Positions 32,429 to 45,466 are shown, counted from the first letter of the stretch. The stretch: 64,000 bases of DNA from Phycisphaeraceae bacterium (GCA_028277745.1 JANQFR010000097.1:1-64000), one strand, 5' to 3'. Numbers and translations: made by a program. Notes: generated by a model from the sequence alone, not told the origin.

Positions 32429-33148
32429 ATGACGATCCCGGATTTTGTGCACGCCGACCTTGAAGCCCTTGGGTTCGACGCGCCCGATCAGACGCTGGAC
32501 CGACTCGCGGCGTTCCTGGGCCTGCTGCTCGACGCCAACGCGCGGATGAACCTGACCGCGGTGCGCGAGCCCGACGCGGCGTGGCGGCGGTTGATCATCG
32601 ACAGCCTGACCGTGCTGCCGGGGCTGGACCACCTGGGGGAGGCGGGGCGGGTGATCGACATCGGGTCGGGCGGGGGGCTGCCGGGGGTTCCGCTGGCGAT
32701 CGCCCGGCCGGACCTGGGTGTGACGCTGCTCGAATCCACCGGCAAAAAGACCGCGTTCCACCGCGAGGCGATCGCGGCGCTGGGTCTGACGAACGTGACG
32801 AGCGTGCAGGAGCGGGCCGAGACGCTGGGGCAGGACCCGACGCATCGCCAGCGGTACGACGCCGCGGTGAGCCGGGCGGTGGGGGCGATGCCCGAGGTGC
32901 TCGAGTACAGCCTGCCGCTGGTGAAGGTCGGCGGGCGGGTGCTGGCGATGAAGGGCCCCAAGGCGGCGGAGGAGCTCGAACGGTCAGGCGACGCGCTGGC
33001 GTTGCTGGGCGCGGGGGACCTTCAGGTGTTCGACGCCTATCCCGAGTCGTTCGACAACGAGCTGGTGATCGTGAGCATCATCAAGGATCGGCCGACGCCG
33101 AAGGCGTATCCGCGGGCGCCGGGGACGCCTCACCGTTGCCCGCTGTAG
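32429..33148 (+). CDS. rsmG: 16S rRNA (guanine-527-N7)-methyltransferase RsmG
   Basis: 239 residues. SAM-dependent enzyme that methylates G527 of 16S rRNA. Motifs: LLDANARMNLTAVREPDAAW, RRLIIDSL, the SAM loop VIDIGSGGGLPGVPLAI (about 75-91), LLESTGKKTAFHREA and YDAAVSRAVGAM. The C-terminal 20 residues (RPTPKAYPRAPGTPHRCPL) include the usual YPR ending and run on a little further. Its last 68 bases overlap the 3' end of the convergent SDR gene, an unusual tail-to-tail overlap. Confidence 0.93.
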   Translation: MTIPDFVHADLEALGFDAPDQTLDRLAAFLGLLLDANARMNLTAVREPDAAWRRLIIDSLTVLPGLDHLGEAGRVIDIGSGGGLPGVPLAIARPDLGVTLLESTGKKTAFHREAIAALGLTNVTSVQERAETLGQDPTHRQRYDAAVSRAVGAMPEVLEYSLPLVKVGGRVLAMKGPKAAEELERSGDALALLGAGDLQVFDAYPESFDNELVIVSIIKDRPTPKAYPRAPGTPHRCPL

Positions 33149-33914
33149 CGCGGCTGGCGCCGGCAAAGAGGCGGTGGGTCGCCCGGGGGGACGCGGCGCG
33201 GAGCAGGTCGATCACGCGGTAGAAGCCGGGCACGCTGACCTCGAGGCGCGGGCGGTCGATCAGGGCTTCGATGGTTTTGGCGACCCGCTCGGGCGCCACA
33301 CCGTGCTTGTCGAGCTGCCGGGCCAGCGGGGCGTAGCGCGGGTCGTCGAAGAACTCGGTCTTGACCAGCCCCGGGTTGACGCAGGAGAAGCGGACGCCGT
33401 CGGCGCCGTGCTCGGCTTCGAGGGTCTGGCTCAGGGCCAGCAGCGCGCTCTTGCTCGCGCAATACGCGGCGTGGCCCCAGGTCGCCATGCGCGTCGTGAT
33501 CGAGCAGACATTGATGACGTGCCCCTTGCCCTGCTGGAGCATGCCCGGCAACGCGGCGCGGATCAGCTCGGCGGGCGCGAAGTAGTTCACGTTCATCACG
33601 CGGCGGTGGTCGTCGGCCGACTGCTCGAGGTAGGGCGTGTACTGCCCGACGCCGGCGTTGTTGACCAGCACCCGCACCGGCCCGTTGGCGGCGACCCAGC
33701 CCGTCAGCCAGGCCCCGGCGGCCCCGGGGGACGCCAGGTCGAGCGTCGCGGCCTCGCTGGGGGCGTGCTGCCGCAACTGCTCGGCCAGTGTTTCGAGCCG
33801 CGGGGTCCGGCGGGCGACGAGCACGGTCCGCATGCCCCGACGCGCCAGGCGCAGCGCGGTCTCGCGGCCGATCCCGCTCGAAGCCCCGGTGATAATGGCG
33901 ATCGCTGGATCCAT
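33081..33914 (-). CDS. Short-chain dehydrogenase/reductase
   Basis: 277 residues. Classical SDR: TGASSGIGRETALRLA (NAD(P) loop, about 10-25), NNAGVGQY, catalytic Ser in NVCSITTRM and YCASK (Tyr-x3-Lys). An Arg two places after the loop region (VARRTPRLE) favours NADP. Substrate unknown; the best general match is to the broad DltE/YqjQ-like group of SDRs. ATG 33914 gives MDPAIAIITGASSG. The C-terminal Ala/Pro-rich tail is encoded in the overlap with rsmG (33081-33148), so the tail may be a recent extension. Confidence 0.88.
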   Translation of the reverse strand: MDPAIAIITGASSGIGRETALRLARRGMRTVLVARRTPRLETLAEQLRQHAPSEAATLDLASPGAAGAWLTGWVAANGPVRVLVNNAGVGQYTPYLEQSADDHRRVMNVNYFAPAELIRAALPGMLQQGKGHVINVCSITTRMATWGHAAYCASKSALLALSQTLEAEHGADGVRFSCVNPGLVKTEFFDDPRYAPLARQLDKHGVAPERVAKTIEALIDRPRLEVSVPGFYRVIDLLRAASPRATHRLFAGASRATAGNGEASPAPADTPSASADP

Positions 33915-34025
33915 AGAAGGATAAGGCGGCGGTAGGCCGCGACAGGCGCCCGTCAGGCCGCCTATCATAAACCAATTCATGTAAACCATTGATGAACGCT
34001 TCTCAAAAGCGTTTCGAGAAGGGCG

Positions 34026-35207
34026 ATGCAGCACCAATACGGCCCCTACGACGGCCAGCCATTCCTCGGCCCGGACGACCTGTTCCCCGAGCCCAAGGTC
34101 ATGCAGTTCATTATGATGCACGGCCAGGACGCTCTCGACGCGATGGAGCAGATCGACGGCGACGACGAGCGGGACTACATCCAGCAGCTCATCGACGCCG
34201 GCCTGCTGGAGCGCACGGAGGACGAGGAGGGCGGCGGCAAGCTGCGGCTGACCCCCAAGATGCTCCGGGGCCTGGAGCACCGGGCGTTCCTGGAGATCTT
34301 CGAGAACCTCCAGAAGGGCGCCAAGGACGGACACCGCACCGACGCCGCCGGCCGGACCAACGAGCGGACCGACGGCACGAAACCCTACGAGTTCGGCGAC
34401 CCGCTCAGCGAGATCGACCTCGCCGCCACCATGCGTAACGCCGTGCGCCGCCAACCCGACGGGCCAAAGCTGCCGATCAACATCAACCTCAACGACTTCG
34501 AGCTCCACCAGACCGAGGGCAGCGCCGACTGCGCCACCGTGGTGCTGATCGACCAGTCCGGCTCGATGATGCGCTACGGACGGTTCCACCAGGCCAAGCG
34601 CGTCGCGCTGGGGATGGCGGCGATGGTGCGGCGGATGTTCCCGCAGGACAGCATCGACTACGCCGGCTTCTATTCGCTGGCCGACCCGATCCACGAGCAC
34701 GAGCTGCCGCTGGTGATGCCCAAACCGGTGACGATCCGCGACTACCAGGTCCGCCTCCGCGTGCCGATGGACCAGGCCCGGCGGCAGATGGACCGCCTGC
34801 CGCTCCACTTCACGAACCTGCAGCTGGGCCTGCGCACCGCCCGGCAGATCCTCGCCCGCAAGGGGGCGGCCAACAAACAGGTCTTCATCATCACCGACGG
34901 CCAGCCCACCGCTCACGTCGAGCCCAACGCCGCCGGCGAGGGCGAGATGCTTTACCTGCTGTACCCGCCCGACGAACGCACCAGCGACATCACGCTGCGT
35001 GAAGCCGTGCGTTGCCAGCAGGCCGGCATCCGGCTCGCCAGCTTCGCGCTCATCGAGGATTACTGGGGCATGGACTGGGTCAGCTTCATCGACCAGATGA
35101 CCCGGCTCACTCGCGGCATCAGCTACTACTGCACCAGCAACGACCTGTCCTCGACCGTGATCGAGTCCTACCTCACCGGGCGCAAGAAAAAATCGTTCAT
35201 CGGGTAG
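34026..35207 (+). CDS. VWA-domain protein (MoxR-partner-like)
   Basis: 393 residues, no signal peptide. The N-terminal helical half (about 1-150) has acidic and Gly-rich linkers. A von Willebrand A domain (about 165-380) has the metal motif D-Q-S-G-S (VVLIDQSGSMMRYG), and later QVFIITDGQPT with the conserved Asp. It resembles VWA proteins that pair with MoxR-type AAA+ ATPases in metal insertion or complex assembly, but no MoxR gene lies next to it here. ATG 34026 follows AGAAGGG. It is divergent from the SDR gene. Function unknown. Confidence 0.82.
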   Translation: MQHQYGPYDGQPFLGPDDLFPEPKVMQFIMMHGQDALDAMEQIDGDDERDYIQQLIDAGLLERTEDEEGGGKLRLTPKMLRGLEHRAFLEIFENLQKGAKDGHRTDAAGRTNERTDGTKPYEFGDPLSEIDLAATMRNAVRRQPDGPKLPININLNDFELHQTEGSADCATVVLIDQSGSMMRYGRFHQAKRVALGMAAMVRRMFPQDSIDYAGFYSLADPIHEHELPLVMPKPVTIRDYQVRLRVPMDQARRQMDRLPLHFTNLQLGLRTARQILARKGAANKQVFIITDGQPTAHVEPNAAGEGEMLYLLYPPDERTSDITLREAVRCQQAGIRLASFALIEDYWGMDWVSFIDQMTRLTRGISYYCTSNDLSSTVIESYLTGRKKKSFIG

Positions 35208-35223
35208 GTATCGCTTTCCCCCC

Positions 35224-35274
35224 TAGCCGGGCCGCTACGCGGCCCCGGACCAGGCGGGCGTAGCCCGCCGGCTA
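35224..35274. repeat. Family B branched palindromic repeat
   Basis: 51 bases: outer TAGCC/GGCTA, hairpin 1 GGGCCGC-TAC-GCGGCCC, linker CGGACCA, hairpin 2 GGCGGGC-GTA-GCCCGCC. It starts 16 bases after the stop of the VWA gene. The copy at 39224 differs by one base. Confidence 0.75.
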
Positions 35275-35296
35275 TTGTGAAAAAATGATCGATTGA

Positions 35297-39187
<3,891 letters not shown>

Positions 39188-39223
39188 GAACGCCTCCCGC
39201 TTATGGAGCGGAAAGGGCGGGCT

Positions 39224-39274
39224 TAGCCGGGCCGCTACGCGGCCCCGGACCAGGCGGGCATAGCCCGCCGGCTA
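39224..39274. repeat. Family B branched palindromic repeat
   Basis: Same 51-base structure as at 35224 with one change, in the second hairpin's loop (GCATAGC instead of GCGTAGC), which leaves the stems intact. Located 37 bases after the GH2 stop. Confidence 0.75.
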
Positions 39275-39398
39275 AGGTGGCAAGGCGATCGACTGAAAGT
39301 TGATCTTCTCCTTCCGGGCCGGACGGAGGTTATACTGTTTGTTGAGCATGGAGGTATGCTTACGATCATCTCGGTTCACCACCTTTGAGGGGCTTTAG

Positions 39399-39911
39399 AT
39401 GACTAGATTCTTGTGGGTGGCGTCGGCGGGCGTATTGCTGCTGGGGTTCAGCGGCTGCACCTCGAAGCAGACGCCTCACACGACCGGTGTTCTTTCCACG
39501 ATCCAGCAGGAAACGCTTACGAACGCGACCGATGAAGCGATCGCCAACGCGGGGCTTCCGGAGAAGAGCTTCAACACCCTTTTCGGCAAGCGTGCGGTCC
39601 ATGTCACCTTCGACCCGATCGCCGACAGCGACCTCGGCCGCAAGCACGTGGCGGGGATCGTGCAGGACCGTGTCCGCACCATGTCGGGCGGGCTCGACCC
39701 CGACGGCAAGCACCTGCACTGCGTGGTGCTGCTCGCCGGCGTGGACGTCTCGGGGACCAACCTGGGCGTGTACCACTCGCGCATCACCAAGGCCGACGTG
39801 CGCCTGCGTCTGGAATATGATGGCAAGCAGTACGAGGGCGAAGGCGACGCCCAGTACGAACAGAAGTGGCTGGTGGGCGCCACGATCAAGGACGAGATGG
39901 GCGAGGAGTGA
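39399..39911 (+). CDS. Small lipoprotein, unknown function
   Basis: 170 residues. Lipoprotein signal MTRFLWVASAGVLLLGFSGC (lipobox FSGC, Cys20). The mature part has a Thr-rich start, then a compact alpha/beta body (RAVHVTFDPIADSDLGRKHVAGIVQDRV, given here by key parts VTFDP and HVAGIV) and strands near the end (ADVRLRLEYDGKQYEGEG). Family not recognised. A GAGGGG ribosome site lies 8-12 bases before ATG 39399. The MBL-fold gene follows 35 bases on, so the two may be co-transcribed. Confidence 0.75.
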   Translation: MTRFLWVASAGVLLLGFSGCTSKQTPHTTGVLSTIQQETLTNATDEAIANAGLPEKSFNTLFGKRAVHVTFDPIADSDLGRKHVAGIVQDRVRTMSGGLDPDGKHLHCVVLLAGVDVSGTNLGVYHSRITKADVRLRLEYDGKQYEGEGDAQYEQKWLVGATIKDEMGEE

Positions 39912-39946
39912 GCCCCCGCCGGGATCGGCGGCGCACACGTTTGAGT

Positions 39947-40585
39947 ATGGCGACAGACCTGACGATCGAACCTTTTTGCCTCGGCGCCTGGCAGACCAAT
40001 TGCTATGTGGTGCATGCTGGCCGTGACTGCTGGGTCATCGACGCGGGTTTCGACCCGGGGCCGATGCTGGATTACCTGTCTCAGCATGGGCTCACGCCAA
40101 GTAAGGTGGTGCTGACCCACGCCCATGTGGACCACATCGCGGGCTTGTCTGACGTGCGGGTCGCCTACCCCGACGTGCCGATCCTGATCCACGAAGACGA
40201 GCGGGGCTGGCTGGGCGACCCGACGCTGAACCTGTCGATCGCATTGGCCGAGCCGTTGACCGCGCCCCCGGCCACGGGCGTGATGCGGCACGGCGATGAA
40301 CTGCAGCTGAGCGGCCTGGCGTTCGAGGTCCGCCACACGCCGGGGCACAGCCCGGGCGGGGTGACGCTCTACCAGCCCGATCACCACGTCGCGCTGGTCG
40401 GCGACGCGTTGTTCGCCGGCTCGGTGGGGCGGGTCGACTTTCCCACGTCGGACCCGGCGACGCTGATCCGCAGCATCCAGGAGCAGCTTTACACCCTGCC
40501 GGACGACACGCGGGTGCTGCCCGGGCACATGGAGGAGACGACGATCGGCCGGGAGAAGGCGACGAACCCGTATGTGCGCGCGTAG
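39947..40585 (+). CDS. MBL-fold metallo-hydrolase (glyoxalase II-like)
   Basis: 212 residues, cytoplasmic. The metal motif THAHVDH (H-x-H-x-D-H) near residues 54-60, a second His in HTPGHSPGG, an Asp in VGDALFAGSVGR and the last His in VLPGH give a complete binuclear site of the hydroxyacylglutathione hydrolase group. The C-terminal substrate domain of true GloB is short here (ends ATNPYVRA), as in YcbL-type proteins, so it is a thioester hydrolase of uncertain substrate. ATG 39947 gives the normal MBL start. Confidence 0.88.
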   Translation: MATDLTIEPFCLGAWQTNCYVVHAGRDCWVIDAGFDPGPMLDYLSQHGLTPSKVVLTHAHVDHIAGLSDVRVAYPDVPILIHEDERGWLGDPTLNLSIALAEPLTAPPATGVMRHGDELQLSGLAFEVRHTPGHSPGGVTLYQPDHHVALVGDALFAGSVGRVDFPTSDPATLIRSIQEQLYTLPDDTRVLPGHMEETTIGREKATNPYVRA

Positions 40586-40590
40586 CTGAA

Positions 40591-40615
40591 CCGGGGCCGC
40601 GTAGCGGCCCGGCTA
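40591..40615. repeat. Family B repeat, half copy
   Basis: CCGGGGCCGC-GTA-GCGGCCCGGCTA, the first hairpin and outer arm of family B in reverse orientation, right after the stop of the MBL-fold gene. The second hairpin is absent. Confidence 0.55.
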
Positions 40616-40634
40616 TCGGCGACATGCTCTGCAG

Positions 40635-41525
40635 CTAAGGCAGGTCGAAGGCGGCGATGACCGGCAGGTGGTCGGACCCCTTGGTGAATTGGTTTTGCGG
40701 CAGCACCTGGGCGGAGCCGGGGACGAGCCGGGGCAGCAGGGCGGGGGTGACGGCGATGTAATCGATCGCGCTGTCGGGGTAGCGGCTGCTGGGGTAGGTG
40801 ATGCGTTGGGAGATCGGGGTGTCGGCCAGCACGTCGAAGAGCACGGGCTTGCCGTCGACGGGGGCGAAGACGGCGGACGCGGCGGGCTCGTTGGGCCGGG
40901 AGTTGAAGTCGCCCATCAATACGCCCAGGGCGTCGGGCTCGCGATGGACCCACGCGCCAATGATGTCGCGGCTGCGGACGGCCTCGGCGGTGCGCCAGGA
41001 CGTGGACTGGGGGTCGCCCGGGCGGCTGGACTTGCTCTTGAAGTGGACCACGAAGACGTCGAGCGTGGTGTCGGGCGTCGCCTGGATCGTGGCGCGCATC
41101 AGGTCGCGGGCGAAGCGGTGGTGCCGGGACTGGCCGGCGTGGGGGATGGTCTGCCATCGGTAACTGGTCACCTTGACGATGGGTTTGCGGCTGATCACCC
41201 CAAGGGTGATGCCGCGGCCGTCGTTGCTCGGCGGGGCGGCGACGTGGTCGTACCCCATCTCGGGCAGGTATTCCTGGACCATCGCCTCGAGCGTCTGCTC
41301 GTTCTCAATCTCCTGAAGGCCGACGATGTCGGCGTCGAGCTGACGGATCACCGCGGCGACGCGCTCGAGATCCACCCGTGGCTTGGGGTCGGTCCCTTCG
41401 TCCTGGGTGTATGGATTGTCGAAGACGTCAAAGAGATTAAGGACGTTATACGTGGCGACGGTGACCCGCTCGGCACGAGCGGTCGGCGCCGTGAGCAAAA
41501 GGAAGATAAGGATGATGATGCGCAA
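40635..41525 (-). CDS. Exported endonuclease/exonuclease/phosphatase-family protein
   Basis: 296 residues. Signal peptide MRIIILIFLLLTAPTARA, then an EEP fold: ATYNVLNLFD with Asn, VGLQEIEN with metal-binding Glu, VHFKSKSSR, GDFNSRPNE, and the end block KGSDHLPVIA with the catalytic Asp-His. All catalytic residues of the DNase I/exonuclease III superfamily are present. As an exported enzyme it could degrade extracellular nucleic acid or act on phosphoesters; the family is too broad to say. Upstream of it lies the family A hairpin that ends the asnB transcript. Confidence 0.88.
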   Translation of the reverse strand: MRIIILIFLLLTAPTARAERVTVATYNVLNLFDVFDNPYTQDEGTDPKPRVDLERVAAVIRQLDADIVGLQEIENEQTLEAMVQEYLPEMGYDHVAAPPSNDGRGITLGVISRKPIVKVTSYRWQTIPHAGQSRHHRFARDLMRATIQATPDTTLDVFVVHFKSKSSRPGDPQSTSWRTAEAVRSRDIIGAWVHREPDALGVLMGDFNSRPNEPAASAVFAPVDGKPVLFDVLADTPISQRITYPSSRYPDSAIDYIAVTPALLPRLVPGSAQVLPQNQFTKGSDHLPVIAAFDLP

Positions 41526-41628
41526 GCGGACGCTCTCCTGTTTTGGGATGGAATCGTAAATCGTATCATGGCATGGTCAGCTCCATGTTAAAAAACCGCT
41601 GCTGCGCATCCATCTCAGAGATGGCTTG

Positions 41629-41709
41629 AAGCCGGACCTGAGCGCAGCGAAGGTCCGGATGGCGTGAGGCCGACCGTATCCGGATCTTCGCTACGCTCAG
41701 GTCCGGCTT
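41629..41709. repeat. Family A long inverted repeat
   Basis: Arms AAGCCGGACCTGAGCGCAGCG... and ...CGCTCAGGTCCGGCTT with a 17-base loop. The right arm ends inside the asnB stop codon (TAA, 41708-41710), just as the copy at 14493 starts inside a TAA stop. Confidence 0.75.
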
Positions 41710-43576
41710 AGAGGCCGTTGAGCCAACGGGCCCAGAAGGCGAGCTGGAGCAGGGCGAAGAGGCGGTGGGTGTGGTCGGCTCTGGAGGCGAGGTGCTCGTC
41801 GAGATAACGCCGGACGTGGGTGGGATCAAGGCCGAGCTGGCTCAGTTCATCGCCTTGTAAACAAGCGGTTAGCGGTTCACGGAGCCGGCCGCGGAACCAC
41901 GACCCGATCGGGACCGCGAACCCCTGCTTGGGACGCTGCACGATGTCGCGGGGCAGGTACTCGGCGGCGAGGGTGCGCAGCAGCCCCTTGGGCCGGCCGC
42001 CCGGCATGAGCACCTTGGCGGGCAGGTGGCCGGCGAGGTCGAGCACCGGCGTGTCGAGCAGCGGGCAGCGGACCTCCAGCGCCACGGCCATCGACGCGCG
42101 GTCCACCTTGCGCAGCAGCTCAAACGGCAGGTAGTGGACCAGGTCCCACCGCATCGCGGCGTGGACCTGGTCGTATTCCTCCGGCCAGTCGGGCAGCGGA
42201 GGCGTATGGTTGAGGCCGGGCGCCAGATCGGGCGCCAGCTCGACGATGTCGGGCTGGGCGAAGAGGCGGATCATCCGCCGGTACTGTGCGGAAGGATCGG
42301 CGCCCGCGCGGGCGGCGTGGACCAGCCGGGCGAGGCGGGCGCCGGCGGACTTGGCGTGGATCGAGTCCAGCAGCGACGCGGGCAGGGCCCGGACCCACCA
42401 GCGGTGCGTCTGGAGCAGCCTCAGGGCGCGGTAGCGGTCGTAGCCGCCGAAGAGCTCGTCGCCGCCGTCCCCGGAGATCGCGGCCTTCACGTGCTGACGC
42501 GCCGCCCGGCAGAGCCAGTGGGTGGGCAGCAGCGAACTGTCGGCGTTCGGCTCGCCGGTGATCGCCATGAGGCGCTCCAGGTCGTCAACCGCGTCGCTGG
42601 GGTCGGCCATGAGGACGGTGTGCTCGGCGTCGATCAGCCGGGCGACGCCGGCGGCGTGCTCCGATTCGTCGTAGGCGATGTCGGGCATGGCGACGCTGAA
42701 GGTCTTGAGCCGCTCGTCGCCGCGCTCCTTCAGGCATTGCTGCGCGATCGCCGCGGTGATGGACGAGTCGATCCCACCGCTGAGAAAACAGCCCAGCGGC
42801 ACGTCGGACTCGAGCCGGCTCTGCACCGCCTCGGTGAGCACCTCGCGCAGCGCGTCGACCGCGCCCAACGCCGTGCTGTGCCGCGAGATCGGTGGGGGCT
42901 GCCAGTAACGCTGGTATTCGATCCGCCCGTCGGCGGCCACGCACATCCAGTTGGCCGCCGGGATCTCGACCACGTTGTCGAACAGCGACTGGCCGAAGGT
43001 GTAGCCCAGCTGCAGGTAGTTGAGCAGGGCGTCGCGGTTGATCGGGGGCTTGTCGGCACCGCCAGCGATCAACGTGCCGATGAGGCTGGCGAAGGCCAAC
43101 TCGTCGCCGTCGCGCCGGACGTACAACGGCTTCTTGCCCGCGCGGTCGCGGGCCATGAACAGCTCGCGCCGGTCCTCGTCCCAGATCGCGAACGCGAACA
43201 TGCCATGCAGGTGCTTGGGGAGGTTGCGGCCCCATTCGCGGTAGCCCAGCAGCAGGACCTCGGTGTCGGAATGGTCGGTGCTGAAGGCGTGTCCGCGCTT
43301 GGTCAGGCGTTTGCGGAGATAGCGGTGGTTGTAGATCTCGCCGTTGAAGACCAGGTGCAGCGGGCCGTGGTCGTCGTGCCGGGCGACGTGCATGGGCTGC
43401 TGACCGCCGAGCAGGTCGATGATCGAGAGGCGGGTGTGGACAAGTCCGCAGCGGGGGTACTCGGCGATGCCGCTGCCGTCGGGGCCGCGGTGGCGGATGT
43501 GGCCGAGCATGCGTTCGAGGCGTTCGCGCTCGATCGGTCGGTCGTCAAAGCGGATGATGCCGGCGATTCCGCACAT
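41708..43576 (-). CDS. asnB: Asparagine synthetase B (glutamine-hydrolysing)
   Basis: 622 residues. Makes asparagine from aspartate with glutamine as nitrogen donor. Cys2 of MCGIAGI is the amidotransferase nucleophile; the glutaminase half (about 1-200) has VHTRLSIID, FNGEIYNHRYLR and DTEVLLLGYREWG. The synthetase half has the PP-loop SGGIDSSI (about 270-277) and GDGGDELFGGYDRY. Start at ATG 43576 is fixed by Cys2; the frame is open a further 57 bases. It lies 114 bases downstream of aspS on the same strand, a natural pairing around aspartate. A family A hairpin overlaps its stop. Confidence 0.95.
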   Translation of the reverse strand: MCGIAGIIRFDDRPIERERLERMLGHIRHRGPDGSGIAEYPRCGLVHTRLSIIDLLGGQQPMHVARHDDHGPLHLVFNGEIYNHRYLRKRLTKRGHAFSTDHSDTEVLLLGYREWGRNLPKHLHGMFAFAIWDEDRRELFMARDRAGKKPLYVRRDGDELAFASLIGTLIAGGADKPPINRDALLNYLQLGYTFGQSLFDNVVEIPAANWMCVAADGRIEYQRYWQPPPISRHSTALGAVDALREVLTEAVQSRLESDVPLGCFLSGGIDSSITAAIAQQCLKERGDERLKTFSVAMPDIAYDESEHAAGVARLIDAEHTVLMADPSDAVDDLERLMAITGEPNADSSLLPTHWLCRAARQHVKAAISGDGGDELFGGYDRYRALRLLQTHRWWVRALPASLLDSIHAKSAGARLARLVHAARAGADPSAQYRRMIRLFAQPDIVELAPDLAPGLNHTPPLPDWPEEYDQVHAAMRWDLVHYLPFELLRKVDRASMAVALEVRCPLLDTPVLDLAGHLPAKVLMPGGRPKGLLRTLAAEYLPRDIVQRPKQGFAVPIGSWFRGRLREPLTACLQGDELSQLGLDPTHVRRYLDEHLASRADHTHRLFALLQLAFWARWLNGL

Positions 43577-43690
43577 ATTGAGGGTCAGGACCAGGTCATC
43601 AGGACGCCCCAGACGCGGCGCAGCGTCTTGCACGATCCACCTTGATCATCGGTCGCTCAAGACGAAATCCCCCAACACCCGGCGGCATGA

Positions 43691-45466
43691 TTACACCTCG
43701 CGGTCGCGGCGGTGGTGGGTCTGGACCCTTAGCGACAGCTCGTTGAGCTGGGTCAGGTCCACGGGCGAGGGCGCCGCGGTCATGACATCGGCGCCGGTCT
43801 GGGTCTTGGGGAACGCGATGACGTCACGGATGTTATCGGTTCGGCAGAGGTGCATCACGACGCGGTCGAGCCCGAACGCGATCCCGCCGTGCGGCGGGGC
43901 GCCGTACTTGAGGGCGTCGAGCAGGAAGCCGAACTTCTCCCGGGCCTCGTCCTCGCCGATGCCCAAAAGGGCGAACACCTTCTGCTGGACCTGGGGCGAG
44001 TGGATACGCACCGACCCGCCGCCGAGCTCGCTGCCGTTGAGCACGAGGTCGTAGGCCTTGGATTTCACGTTTGCCGGGTCGCTCTCGAGCCGGTCGAGGT
44101 CGTCGTCGGCCGGCGCGGTGAACGGGTGGTGCAGGCTGTCCCACCGCTTGTGCTCCTCGCTCCATTCCACCAGCGGGAAGTCGACGATCCAGACCCATTG
44201 CCAGTCGTCCTCGCGGATCAGCTTCAGGTCGTGGGCGAGCTTGACCCGCAGTTCCCCGAGCACGCGGCGGACCACCGCGGGCCGGGCGTCGACGCCGAAG
44301 CAGAGCAGGTCGCCGTCCTCGGCGCCGGTCGCGGCGATCAGGTCCGCCGCGATCGGCTCGATGAACTTGGCGATGCCGGCCGACACCGACCCGCCCTCGA
44401 TCTTCGTCACCGGCAGCCCGCCCGCCCCGAACTGCTTGACCCACTCCGCCAGCGCGTCGGTCTCCTTCCGGCTCATCGTCGCGCCGCCCGGGACCCGGAT
44501 CGCGTTGACACAGCCGCCCTTGCCGATCGCGCCGGTAAACACCTTGAATTCCGTGCGCCCGCAGGGCTCGGTGACGTCGACCAGCTCCATCCCGAACCGC
44601 AGGTCCGGCCGGTCGCTGCCGAACCGGCTCATCGCCTCGGCGTAGCTCATCCGGGGGATCGGCGGCACGTCCACATCCAGCACCTCTTTCCAGATCCGGC
44701 GGACCAGCCCCTCGTTGATCGCCATCACGTCGTCCTGCGTGACGAAGCTCATCTCCAGGTCGAGTTGGGTGAACTCCGCCTGCCGGTCGGCGCGTGGGTC
44801 TTCGTCGCGGAAGCACCGCACGATCTGGCAGTACCGCTCGAAGCCCGACACCATCAGCATCTGCTTGAACAGCTGCGGGCTCTGCGGCAGGGCGTAGAAC
44901 GCCCCCGGCTGCAGCCGCGACGGCACCAGGAAGTCGCGGGCGCCCTCGGGCGTCGACTTGCATAAAAACGGCGTCTCGATCTCGTAGAACCCGTGCTCAT
45001 CGAGGTAGTCGCGCATGATCTTGGTTACGCGGTGACGCGTGCGCAGGATGTCCTGCAGCCTCGGTGAACGCAGATCGATGAAGCGGTAACGCAGCCGCGT
45101 CTCTTCGCCGACCTTGTGCGCGTCGTCCGGCGTGAACGGCGGGGTCTCGGCTTTGTTGAGCACGGTCAGCGACGTTACGTCGACCTCGATCTTGCCGGTC
45201 GGCAGCTTCGGGTTCTCGCCGCCCTCGCGGACGATACACTTGCCGGTGACGGCGATTACGTCTTCGTGCCGCAGCTTCTGGGCCAGCGTGTGGGCGTCGC
45301 CCGCCTCGGGGTGGAACACCACCTGGGTGATGCCCTCGCGGTCGCGCAGGTCGATGAACCGCACCCCGCCGTGGTCGCGGTAATTGTTCACCCAGCCCGC
45401 GAGCGTCACGGTTTGTCCGATGTCGTCTTGCCGCAGCTGGCCGCAGGTGTGGGTGCGTGGGGTCAT
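43691..45466 (-). CDS. aspS: Aspartyl-tRNA synthetase
   Basis: 591 residues, bacterial type. N-terminal OB fold for the anticodon (GWVNNYRDHGGVRFIDLRDREG region), class II core with motif 1 near TKIMRDYLDEHGFYEIETP, motif 2 FRDEDPRADRQAEFTQLD, motif 3 GLAFGLDRVVM-like end (IAFGLDRVVMHLC), and the inserted GAD domain of bacterial AspRS between them. ATG 45466 gives MTPRTHTCGQLR, standard for the family; an earlier in-frame ATG at 45514 overlaps the presumed promoter region. Divergent from ribE. Whether it also charges tRNA-Asn cannot be told from the sequence alone. Confidence 0.96.
   Translation of the reverse strand: MTPRTHTCGQLRQDDIGQTVTLAGWVNNYRDHGGVRFIDLRDREGITQVVFHPEAGDAHTLAQKLRHEDVIAVTGKCIVREGGENPKLPTGKIEVDVTSLTVLNKAETPPFTPDDAHKVGEETRLRYRFIDLRSPRLQDILRTRHRVTKIMRDYLDEHGFYEIETPFLCKSTPEGARDFLVPSRLQPGAFYALPQSPQLFKQMLMVSGFERYCQIVRCFRDEDPRADRQAEFTQLDLEMSFVTQDDVMAINEGLVRRIWKEVLDVDVPPIPRMSYAEAMSRFGSDRPDLRFGMELVDVTEPCGRTEFKVFTGAIGKGGCVNAIRVPGGATMSRKETDALAEWVKQFGAGGLPVTKIEGGSVSAGIAKFIEPIAADLIAATGAEDGDLLCFGVDARPAVVRRVLGELRVKLAHDLKLIREDDWQWVWIVDFPLVEWSEEHKRWDSLHHPFTAPADDDLDRLESDPANVKSKAYDLVLNGSELGGGSVRIHSPQVQQKVFALLGIGEDEAREKFGFLLDALKYGAPPHGGIAFGLDRVVMHLCRTDNIRDVIAFPKTQTGADVMTAAPSPVDLTQLNELSLRVQTHHRRDREV

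Noticed and set aside
33915-34916. Extended minus-strand frame upstream of the SDR start
   Set aside because: The frame is open to 34916, but that part is antisense to the VWA gene; the SDR fold starts at 33914.
39300-39336. Promoter TTGATC...TATACT before the small lipoprotein
   Set aside because: The 25-base spacing between the hexamers is too long for a sigma-70 promoter.
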